Shown here: piece by piece, positions 1 through 8,519 of the stretch
Layout: every line of letters begins with the position of its first letter
Numbering within the stretch: position 1 is the stretch's first letter
Assembly: GCA_944326325.1 (NCBI GenBank)
Contig: CALVDQ010000013.1
Location: 1 to 64,000, forward strand
Direction of reading: 5' to 3'
DNA length: 64,000 nucleotides
Origin: an uncultured Bacteroidales bacterium
GTDB lineage: Bacteria; Bacteroidota; Bacteroidia; Bacteroidales; UBA932
Notes under the pieces: model-generated
Seen by the model: only the letters and a program-made list of their open reading frames with translations
The model's database searches: none
Told to the model about the DNA's origin: nothing
Made by a program: the position numbers and the translations under genes

Positions 1-105
1 CCTGCGACAGGGCTCCCGGAGAGGGAGCGGTTGAGGGTGACGCCCCTTAACAAGGGGCTGTCGCGCAGCGACTGGGGATTAAGACAATAGGATTTCGCGG
101 AAATC
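1..105. repeat. Hairpin-dense intergenic sequence
   Basis: No gene is seen here. Four short perfect inverted repeats follow one another: GCTCCC/GGGAGC (about 11-28), CCCCTT/AAGGGG (about 42-56), GTCGC/GCGAC (about 60-72) and GGATTT/AAATCC (about 90-106). The segment GGGGATT at about 73-79 can also pair with AATCCCC at 124-130. Such packing is typical of small dispersed non-coding repeats or of transcript ends. The window starts inside it, so its left limit and any upstream gene are unknown. Confidence 0.45.
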
Positions 106-168
106 CTTAACGACAGTTCGACGAATCCCCTGATGCTGAGTATTATAATTCGTCGAACTGTCGTTAAG
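106..168. repeat. Perfect 21-bp inverted repeat upstream of the outer-membrane barrel gene
   Basis: The left arm (106-126, beginning CTTAACGACAG) and the right arm (148-168, ending CTGTCGTTAAG) are exact reverse complements over 21 bp, with a 21-nt loop (127-147). The right arm ends 10 nt before the ATG at 179, so the structure would lie in the leader of that gene if transcription starts further upstream. No T-run follows in either direction, so a simple intrinsic terminator is unlikely. It may be a small mobile-element relic, a leader structure or a protein-binding site. Confidence 0.8.
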
Positions 169-178
169 TTTACCTGAT

Positions 179-2962
179 ATGATTTTAGGCAGAGCAATAT
201 CGGTGGTGCTGGTTGCCTTGGCCGGGAGCCTTTCCGTCTGCATGGGGCAGACGGCGGGCTGGGTCAGGGGAACGGTGGCCGATTCCCTCACTCTGGAACA
301 GATACCCGGGGCTGTAGTCGAGATATTGGACACCTCGGGAGCGACAGCATCCTATGAACTGACGGCGGAAGATGGCAGCTTCCTGTTCGGGGATGTGGTG
401 CAGGGGGAGCATATCCTGAAAGTCTCCATTCTCGGATACAGGACCAGGACCGTGGCCTTCGGCAAGGGGCCGGCAGGAGTGGACCTTGGGAAAATACTCC
501 TCTCCGGGGAAGCAATCATGCTCGAGTCCGCTGTACACAGCGACCAGGCCATACGCTCCTCCCAGAGCGGGGATACCTTGAGCTACAATGCTGCGGCATA
601 CAAGGTTATGACGGGGGCGGACTCTGAATCCCTCATATCCAAGATGCCGGGCATATCGGTCAATGATTCCGGGGTAGAGGCCAACGGCCGCGACGTGATG
701 AAGGTGATGATTGACGGGCAGGAATATTTCGGGGATGACGTGCTCACGGCGCTGAAGAACATCCCGGCCGACATGATACGGCAGATAGAGGTGATAAACA
801 AGTTGAGCGACCAGGCCGAACTTACGGGGGTGGACGACGGCAACAGCTACACGGCAATAAATATCGTGACCCGTCCGGAGGCGAGGGATGGGGCACTGGC
901 CGGCCGTATGTACGGGGGATACGGACTGCCGGACAAATATATTGCCGGAGCCAACCTGAACTATTTCGGGAAAGAGCAGTCGGCCTCCCTGCTGGCCATG
1001 GGGAACAATATCAGCAGATACAATTTCGCTTCTGAAGACATTGTAGGTGCCTCTGCCGTAAGTGACGTCGGTTCGGACAAGAGTTTCAAGGTAAAGCCAC
1101 TGCCCGGAATATCCTCCGTGCAGTCCGCCGGGGCGAACTATTCCAACAAGTGGTTCAGCGGCAGCTACTTCTTCAGCCGGATAAGGAACAGGAACGAGTC
1201 ATTCAACGACAAGATGACATATCTCGGCGGGGACAGGAAGCAGTTCACGGATTCCCGTTCGGATTTCAATGCCCTGAACTACAACCACAGGTTCACTTCC
1301 AAGATAAGTCTTTCCCCGGCGCCTGCGCACAGCCTCATCATACGTCCGGTCCTGGATATCCAGGACCTGGGCGACGGACGGGAACAGCGTAGTCATCAGG
1401 AAAACCTCCTGTCCGACGGCTCCGCAAAATTCTTGAGGGAAAAGCTGAACATCAACAATAATGACAGGTTCGCCGTAAGGGCAGGCGGCAGCCTTTCCTA
1501 CCGGTACCGTTTCCCGAAAAGGGGACGTACTCTCGTGATTTCTGCCTCTGGGAACTATTACAAGAACAATTATGACAACACATCGGACCAATATACCTTC
1601 AGGACTGAAAGCGGCCTTTTCGACCCGGAAGAAGCCGACAACTATTCGTCGCAATACAGGGACCGCCTGACGGAGCAGCTGTACGGAAGCGGTGGCGTCA
1701 CATATACCGACCGTATCGGAAAACGCTCGAGGCTCAGCGCTGAATACAGGTTCAGTGCCAACCGGAGCTATGGGGAAAACATTGTCCGGCTTCTGGACAA
1801 GGCCCTCGGGGACTATTCCCCGGAACCGGACAGCCGCCAGTCCAGCATAAACTCCAGCCGCTTCATCACCCATACCGCTGGACTGAGGTATAACTATGCC
1901 TTCAGGAAAATCTCCCTGACGGTGTTCGGCGGATACCAGAATACAGGTTTCAGGGGTGTCTACACCATGCCTTCCGGAGGAGAGTCCCGGCGCGGTTTCA
2001 GCAATTTCATATACAATGTCGTTGCAAATGTTCCTTTCGACCAGGAGAACTCGCTCAGGCTCGACGCCAGGAGCCGGACGGTGAATCCTTCCGTGAACAC
2101 CCTGCAGAGCGTCGTTAACCTTGCAAACACGAGCAATATACGGGCGGGTAACCCCGATGTCGACCCATCCTATATCCACGAGGTGGGGTTGAGGTATATC
2201 CACACCGACAGGGACGCCGGCTCCACACTGTCCGTATCCCTGAACTATACAGGAAGCTCCAATTACCTGTGTGACTCTCTCGTTATCGACTCTCCGGACT
2301 TCGAAGTGGCCGACGGTGTACTGCTCGGCGAGGGTAACCAGTATGTGAAACCGGTAAACCTCGGCGGATACTCGAAATTCTACGGGAAGATGACCTTCGG
2401 ATTTCCCCTGAAGCCGCTCCGCTGCAACATGAACCTGACTTCGGCCGTCACGCTCTCCTCTCTCCCGGGAATGATAAATGCCGACAAGGTCCCTGTCCAC
2501 AGGAACTGGTACAGCCTCGGAGCGAGGATAGACAGCAACATAAGCGAGAACCTGGACTTTTCCGTAGGCTATTCCGGACGGTTCACCCAGAACGAGTATT
2601 CCGGACGCTTCGGCAAGGTAAACAACAATTTCCTCACCCAGGATGCCACGGCAAAGGTCAAATGGGTCTTCTGGCTCGGCTTTTCAGTTACCGCAGCAAC
2701 AAACTACCGCCAATACAGGAGTATTGACGGTAGGTACAATGACGAACTTGTCCTGTGTGACCTGTATGTCGGAAAGCGGCTTTTCAGGGACGGTCTCGGC
2801 GAAGTCAGTATCGGTGTCAATGATATCCTCGACCAGGGCACCCACCGCTATTCCCACAGCATTTCGGCTTCCGGCACTTCCGATACGGTGAATTCCGGAA
2901 TCGGCCGTTATTTTTCCGTTCAGTTCGTCTACCATCTGAGGGCATACTCGGGACGAAGGTGA
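179..2962 (+). CDS. Outer-membrane beta-barrel protein with carboxypeptidase-regulatory N-terminal domain
   Basis: A 927-residue outer-membrane protein. Residues 1-23 form a Sec signal peptide ending at MGQ. A carboxypeptidase-regulatory-like beta-sandwich follows (about 25-105; GTVADSLTLEQIPGAVVEI pattern), then a plug-like segment (about 115-240, with MPGISV and MIDGQEYFGDD), then a long barrel rich in aromatic residues. This matches the Bacteroidota family of TonB-receptor-like proteins with an OMP_b-brl_3 barrel. These lack the strong SusC signatures and no SusD partner lies next to this one. The ligand is unknown; peptide, metal or glycan uptake are all possible. The ATG at 179 is the only start that gives the complete signal peptide. 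It is followed by 179 nt with no gene before the epimerase and may be transcribed alone. Confidence 0.8.
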   Translation: MILGRAISVVLVALAGSLSVCMGQTAGWVRGTVADSLTLEQIPGAVVEILDTSGATASYELTAEDGSFLFGDVVQGEHILKVSILGYRTRTVAFGKGPAGVDLGKILLSGEAIMLESAVHSDQAIRSSQSGDTLSYNAAAYKVMTGADSESLISKMPGISVNDSGVEANGRDVMKVMIDGQEYFGDDVLTALKNIPADMIRQIEVINKLSDQAELTGVDDGNSYTAINIVTRPEARDGALAGRMYGGYGLPDKYIAGANLNYFGKEQSASLLAMGNNISRYNFASEDIVGASAVSDVGSDKSFKVKPLPGISSVQSAGANYSNKWFSGSYFFSRIRNRNESFNDKMTYLGGDRKQFTDSRSDFNALNYNHRFTSKISLSPAPAHSLIIRPVLDIQDLGDGREQRSHQENLLSDGSAKFLREKLNINNNDRFAVRAGGSLSYRYRFPKRGRTLVISASGNYYKNNYDNTSDQYTFRTESGLFDPEEADNYSSQYRDRLTEQLYGSGGVTYTDRIGKRSRLSAEYRFSANRSYGENIVRLLDKALGDYSPEPDSRQSSINSSRFITHTAGLRYNYAFRKISLTVFGGYQNTGFRGVYTMPSGGESRRGFSNFIYNVVANVPFDQENSLRLDARSRTVNPSVNTLQSVVNLANTSNIRAGNPDVDPSYIHEVGLRYIHTDRDAGSTLSVSLNYTGSSNYLCDSLVIDSPDFEVADGVLLGEGNQYVKPVNLGGYSKFYGKMTFGFPLKPLRCNMNLTSAVTLSSLPGMINADKVPVHRNWYSLGARIDSNISENLDFSVGYSGRFTQNEYSGRFGKVNNNFLTQDATAKVKWVFWLGFSVTAATNYRQYRSIDGRYNDELVLCDLYVGKRLFRDGLGEVSIGVNDILDQGTHRYSHSISASGTSDTVNSGIGRYFSVQFVYHLRAYSGRR

Positions 2963-2986
2963 GGTGCCGCCGGGATGCCCGATGGC

Positions 2987-3016
2987 ATGAAGGCGAGATG
3001 AAGGCGAGAAGGCGAG
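2987..3016. repeat. Short imperfect tandem repeat
   Basis: Three head-to-tail units are seen, ATGAAGGCGAG twice and AAGGCGAG once, just after the barrel-protein gene. It is too short to call a functional element. The remainder of 2963-3141 holds only a small palindrome (3060-3069). Confidence 0.5.
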
Positions 3017-3059
3017 ATGGGAAAAATTTGATTTATCCGAAATATATGTTTAACTTAAC

Positions 3060-3069
3060 AAAGCGCTTT
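3060..3069. promoter_or_regulatory. Palindrome AAAGCGCTTT, possible LacI-family operator
   Basis: This is a perfect 10-bp palindrome with the centre GCGC, about 75 nt before the galM-like start. LacI/GalR-family operators share this kind of CG-centred symmetry. No regulator gene of that family lies in the window, so the assignment rests on sequence likeness only. Confidence 0.25.
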
Positions 3070-3141
3070 TGTCCCTGCGTCAACGGCCGGCAAGCCGATG
3101 ACCTCCGGGATATTCTCCGTTACTGATAACCGACTGATAAA

Positions 3142-4281
3142 ATGAAACGATTGTATCCGTATCTGTTTTTTGCAGCGGCTTTCCTATGCTCATGCAGCCA
3201 TCGGGAAATGTCCGTCACATCTTCCTGCTTCGGAAAACTGTCTACCGGTGAGGAGACCAGGCTTTATACTCTGGTGAACTCTTCCGGCGCATCCATGAGT
3301 TTGTGTGATTATGGGGCAAGGATAGTTTCCATAAATGTTCCGGACCGTGCCGGACGGAATACGGATGTGGTGGTGGGATATGGGGATATAACCTCGTTCG
3401 AGACAGGAAAGGAACGTTTTATGGGCTGTGTGATAGGCCGGTATGGAAACAGGATAAACCATTCTTCTTTTGAAATTGACGGTAAGGAATTCAAACTTGT
3501 CCCGAATGAGGTGAGGGACGGTGTACCTGTGCAGTGTCATGGCGGACCTCAGGGTTTTGACAGGTTTGTCTGGAAAGGGGAGATGCTCGAGGAGCAGGAC
3601 AGAGTAGGTGTCAGATTCAGTCGCCTGAGCCCGGACGGAGAACAGGGATTTCCGGGAAATCTTCAATGCAGTGTTACATATTGGTGGACGGAAGACAACG
3701 TATGCCGCATAGAGTATTCCGCAGTTACTGACAGGCCTACTGTAGTGAATCTGTCAAATCATACCGTTTTCAATCTCAAGGGACCAGGTGACAGGTATGT
3801 CATGAACCATCTTATGGAAGTGGAATCCGCTACATATGTGCAGTCGAACAAGCAGTTATGCCCGGACAAGCTTTTGCCTGTGGAAGGGTCTCCGTTTGAT
3901 TTCCGTGAAATGCGCAGGGTGGATTACCGGATAGACGATTATTCCAACGAGCAGTTACGCATAGCTGACGGGATGTCGGGTTGCTGGATTATTGACGGAT
4001 GGGATGGCTCTCTGAAAAAAATAGCTGACCTGTATGCCCCGGAGACCGGAATAGGGGTTGAGACCTGGAGCACGGAGCCGGCATTCCTGACGTTTACGGG
4101 ACGGACTTTCGACGGAAGCCAGACAGGAAAATACGGACCTATGGAGAAGTTCTGCGGGATGCTTCTCGAAACATTCCATGTTGCAGACTCTCCAAACCAG
4201 CCGCGCTTCCCGTCTACGGTATTGCGCCCTGGAGAAACATATTCTTCCGTGACGGAATGGCATTTTTATGTAAAGGACTGA
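3142..4281 (+). CDS. galM: Aldose 1-epimerase (galactose mutarotase), lipoprotein form
   Basis: This enzyme interconverts the alpha and beta anomers of aldoses such as galactose or glucose. The 379-residue protein shows the GalM hallmarks in order: GRYGNRI near residue 97, HGGPQGFDR near 133, the catalytic-histidine motif NLSNHTVFNL near 202, and the glutamate region STEPAFLTFTG near 310. A typical C-terminal motif, SPNQPRFPSTVLRPGETY, follows. The N-terminus (MKRLYPYLFFAAAFLCSC) looks like a lipoprotein signal, so the enzyme probably acts in the periplasm or on the outer membrane. It lies just upstream of PUL 1 and may serve sugars released there, though a 141-nt gap separates it from the regulator. 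Family assignment is firm; exact sugar preference is not visible. Confidence 0.92.
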   Translation: MKRLYPYLFFAAAFLCSCSHREMSVTSSCFGKLSTGEETRLYTLVNSSGASMSLCDYGARIVSINVPDRAGRNTDVVVGYGDITSFETGKERFMGCVIGRYGNRINHSSFEIDGKEFKLVPNEVRDGVPVQCHGGPQGFDRFVWKGEMLEEQDRVGVRFSRLSPDGEQGFPGNLQCSVTYWWTEDNVCRIEYSAVTDRPTVVNLSNHTVFNLKGPGDRYVMNHLMEVESATYVQSNKQLCPDKLLPVEGSPFDFREMRRVDYRIDDYSNEQLRIADGMSGCWIIDGWDGSLKKIADLYAPETGIGVETWSTEPAFLTFTGRTFDGSQTGKYGPMEKFCGMLLETFHVADSPNQPRFPSTVLRPGETYSSVTEWHFYVKD

Positions 4282-4396
4282 CATGTTGCGTTTCGTGGTT
4301 CTCCGATTTTCTTCCCGATGAATCGGCTTGACGAACGCTGAACAGTTTGTTTCATTTTCTGACGATTTTGTTGTACTGTCGGTTCTCGTGCGGATT

Positions 4397-4404
4397 TATA
4401 TTTG
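4397..4404 (+). promoter_or_regulatory. Candidate Bacteroidota -7 box (TATATTTG) for the PUL 1 regulator
   Basis: TATATTTG matches the TAnnTTTG -7 consensus of Bacteroidota and would place the transcription start about 14 nt before the GTG at 4423. The nearest TTTG lies at 4367-4370, a 26-nt spacer, which is longer than the usual 19-21. The -33 element is therefore weak. Confidence 0.45.
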
Positions 4405-4422
4405 TGCATAAATTAACCTGAC

Positions 4423-7400
4423 GTGAAGACTGCCATTGCAATAATTTCAGCAGCAATCCTGCTTTTTCCCTTCTTGTCCGCCACCGGTGCGGCTACGGTA
4501 TCCCAAGATGGAGCATATAGGTTTACGCATATAAATTCATCTTCCGGTCTTTCTTACAACTCCATAAAATGTCTTCTTCAGGATAGCAGAGGCTTTATCT
4601 GGATCGGTACGTACAAGGGCTTGGACAGGTATGACGGGACAAGAATAAAGAACTACGGGAAGGAAGCGCTCGGAGTCCAGTCAGAATATATCAACGCTTT
4701 GATAGAGGACTGTTCCGGCAATATACTTGTGGCTACCGACGACGGTCTGGTAATATATGATTATCACAAGGATTGTTTCAGACGTCCCGTAAATCCGGAT
4801 CTGTTGAATGACAGGATATATGCGATGTGCGAAGATTCTGACGGGCATATATGGATAGGTTCAAGATCCCAAGGGGTATTTGTCTACAGCCCGCAATCAT
4901 GCACACTTGCAGAATATCCTCTCTGTGATGAAACCGGGACCGCCTTGACAAACGCTTACAGAATGTCCATAGACGGAAATGACAGGATATACCTTGCTTC
5001 ATATTGTGAAAACCTGTTTTATTTTGAAAAGGGGGGCGGAGACAGCCTGTCGTGTGACTGCAGCGGGAGACGGGGATTTCTTCGTGAAGGATGATATAGA
5101 AGGACTGTGTGTCAATCCGAAGAAAAACAATCTGCTGTATATTGCCAGCAAGAGGCGCGGATTGTGTGAACTTAATGTATCCACGGGGCATATAAGACAG
5201 TTATATGAAATTCCCGGTGACTCCAGACCTGTCAGTCTTGACATTTGCGGGACATATTTATGGCTATCTACGACTTCCGGTCTGCTGCGTTATGATGTCA
5301 TGGATCTTTCTTGTATCTGGCTCAGATATGATAACAATGACAGGTTTTCTCTTTCTGACGACTTTGTCACTTCGGTGTTGACGGATGATAAAGGAGGATT
5401 GTGGATCGGAACAGCGTATGGAGGAGTCAATTATCATGGTAGACATCAGGATCTGTTTCAGAAATTCTATATGACTTCGGATGGAGAATCGCTGGAAGGG
5501 AGTGTTGTGTGTGATTTTGCACAGGATGACAGCGGTACTGTCTGGATAGCTACGGAAAGGTCCGGTCTGCTCAGATATGATATAGCTTCCGGTTCGCTGG
5601 AGAGATTCCGCTTGCCGATGAAGCTTGACCATATCAATGCCTTGTATTGTTCCGGTGATTGGCTGTGGATAGGATTCCACAATGGAATATGCAGGTATAA
5701 CCTGGCTGACGGAAGGATGGTCACATACCCTCATTTTATTGTTTCTGACATAGATATAGACAATCGTGTACTCGATATCTTCATGTCTTTTGATGGCACC
5801 ATTTACGTATGCACTTCAATCGGAGTGATGAAATATGACAGCAGTGCTGATTCATTTGTAAAGATTGACTGTCTCGGAGAAGGTGCAATGGAGCATATCG
5901 TCGAGGACAGTAGAGGAACAATCTGGCTGGCTTCCTACAGTTCCGGAGTTTATGCGTACGATTCTGCCGGGGATTCCGTGACCGGACACTGGTGTCATAA
6001 AAACGGGGAAGGCAATATCCCTGAAATGATGTCATCGATGTGTATCGGTGAAGACGGACAGGTCTGGGCAATCGGTTTCGGGACAGGATTTTTCAAGTAC
6101 GATTATAAGGCAAGGGATTTCAGACCTTTCAATTCTTCGGTCCTGTCAGCACTTCCTACGGATATGTTCTTTTCCGCCTTGCCTGATGATGACGGAGACC
6201 TGTGGCTGTCATCTGACAAGGGTCTGGTCAGATTTTCCGCCGGAACAGAGTCCGTATCGGTTTATGACGCCATGTCGGGAATCCTTGACGCGGATTTCAG
6301 AAAATCATGCATCCGCCTGCTTGACGGTTCCATGATGTTCGGTTCGTCGGACGGTTTCATACATTTCAATCCGGATGATTTCAGGGGTAGCGGTTCGGTC
6401 TCTGCAGTGTCGGTGACAGATCTTATTGTAGACGGCAGACCGGTCGTGCCTTCCGGGAACGTTCCTTTATTGTCGAATATAGACCTTGCGGAAAAAGTCA
6501 GCCTGAAAGCGGAGTCAAATTCATTCGGGCTGACATTCGCTGTTCCCGGATCTGATTTCCTGACAGGAGGCAGGGTTCTCTGCCTTCTTGAAGGATATGA
6601 TGCTGCATGGCGGGATATTTCTTCCAGTATGGATATATATTATTACAACATACCGGAAGGTTCATATACACTGAAGATAGCTGTCACCGGTCCGGACAGC
6701 CGGCCGGTAACGGCTCATAAGGATATCCAGGTGGAGATTCTTCCGAAATTCTGGGAATCTACAGCCGGCATATCCATTGTTATTGTCGTTGTCCTTGCAA
6801 TATGTGCCGCAGCATATGTCGTTATTTACAGAAGGCTGGAGCAGAAACATAACCGTATACGTGAAGAGATGGAGAATGCCAGGGAGAAAGAGATGCTTCA
6901 GGAGAAGATAACTTTCTTCTCCAACATTGTCCATGAGATAAAGACGCCACTCACTCTGATCCGGACTCCTCTTCAGAACATAATGGCGATGAACCGGTCT
7001 CCGGATATAATGGAAGAACTTTCCATTATAAACAACAGTACGGATTACCTTGACAAGCTGGTCAAGGAACTGCTGGACTTCATCAGGGTGGAGAAGCATG
7101 GATATGTCCTTGAATACAAGAATGTAGACGTTATAGACAGGATAAATTACATAAAGTTCAATTTTTCAGAAATCGCGAAGAACAGCAATCTGAAACTGAC
7201 CTTTGAATATTCCGTCTCTCCGTTGATTGCAGGGGTGGACCCGGGAGCATTTGACAAGATAATCAACAATCTTCTGCATAATGCCGTCAAGTATGCCGGT
7301 TCGCGTATCCTGATCAAGGCATATACGAAAGATGACAATGTTGTCATAGCAATATCGAATGACGGCCGGCAGATACCGGAAGACAGAAGATCTTTGATAT

Positions 7401-8419
7401 TCAAACCATTTGTCCAATTCAGCGATGGCAATACCCGCTGTGCCCAAAGTTTCGGCATAGGGTTGTCGCTGGCAAGAATGTTAGCTGAACTCCATGGAGG
7501 TACCCTTGATCTCTCTGATAGCAAAGAGACAGAGTTTGTACTTGTGCTTCCTTTGCGGACTGTGCCGGAATCCTCTTCTGACATGAACGGTGAGGAGGAA
7601 GACGGTATGGGAAACGGTAATCTGCCATTACTTCTTCTTGTGGAGGACAACCATGACCTGAATGTATACCTGAAGAAGAAACTGAGGTCGGAATATAACG
7701 TCCTTGCCGTGCCTTCCGGTGAAAAGGCTCTTACGTTGCTTCGGAAATATAAGGTAGACATTATATTGACAGATATAGTCCTGGAAGGGATGGACGGGAT
7801 TGAACTGTGCCGTAAGGTAAGTGAAGATTTCGAAATATCACATATTCCGGTTATTGTCCTTTCTGCCATATCTTCCGTAGAGGTCAAGATCAGGGCTGTG
7901 GAAAACGGGGCCGTGCTTTATATAGAAAAACCTTTTACTTTAGAGTATCTGCTGGCCTGTATAAAAGGAACATTGGACAAACGCCGGCAGCTCAAGGCTC
8001 TTGCAAGGGAAGATCCTGTCTGCCCCGATATGGCGTCTTTCGGCCTTGTCAACAGGGATGAAGATTTCCTGAGACGACTGGACAGGATCGTGTCCGGGAA
8101 TATAGGAAATCCGGAATTTGCCGTACAGCAGCTGGAAGAAGCAATGTATATGAGCCGCAGCTCTTTGACCAGAAAAATCAAAGGTTTGCTTAATATTACC
8201 CCTGTAGACTATATACGCACGAAACGTTTGTCCGCTGCCGCCGCCATGCTTAGGACGGGACATACCCATGTCAATGAGGTATGCTATGCTGTCGGATTCA
8301 GTTCACCTTCATATTTCTCCAAATGCTTCAAGGCGTTGTACGGTGTATTGCCCGCCGAATATGCAAGATCGGTTTCCGGCGATGATGGAAACACCTCGTC
8401 AAAAGATGAAACAAACTAA
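4423..8419 (+). pseudogene. Hybrid two-component system regulator (HTCS) of PUL 1, frameshifted
   Basis: An HTCS joins a periplasmic sensor, a histidine kinase and an AraC-type regulator in one chain. Here the reading frame opens at GTG 4423 (signal peptide, then propeller repeats with WIGT/WIGS motifs) and breaks at the A4G6 run at 5027-5036. The first frame then stops at 5094. Removing one G rejoins it to the second frame, which continues to 8419, giving about 1331 residues in all. Visible parts in the joined chain: Y_Y_Y domain, membrane helix near 782-806, HisKA motif FSNIVHEIKTPLT near 835, HATPase (NLLHNAVKYA, GIGLSLARML), receiver near 1069-1185 (LLLVEDN, ILTDIVLEGMDG, IEKPF) and two AraC helix-turn-helices. 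All kinase and receiver motifs are intact, so the break is recent, a sequencing error, or rescued by slippage. Confidence 0.85.
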
Positions 8420-8461
8420 TCTCCTCTGTGGGGCATATGTTTTATCGGGATATTTAAAATA

Positions 8462-8469
8462 TACATTTG
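8462..8469 (+). promoter_or_regulatory. Candidate -7 box (TACATTTG) for the DUF5107/TPR gene
   Basis: TACATTTG fits TAnnTTTG and lies 50 nt before the ATG at 8520, giving a leader of about 46 nt. Only a partial -33 (TTTT at 8440-8443) is present. This suggests that the structural genes of PUL 1 are transcribed separately from their regulator. Confidence 0.45.
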
Positions 8470-8519
8470 TACAGAAGCCGGGATGTGCCGGGATTGTATA
8501 ACCACAAACATTAAAACAG

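Noticed and set aside
1199..2500. 433-residue open frame on the minus strand
   Set aside because: It lies wholly inside the barrel-protein gene, has no domain I recognise, and follows from that gene's codon bias.
4309..4340. CCGATT/AATCGG hairpin after galM as a terminator
   Set aside because: The stem is only 6 bp with a 12-nt loop and no T-run.
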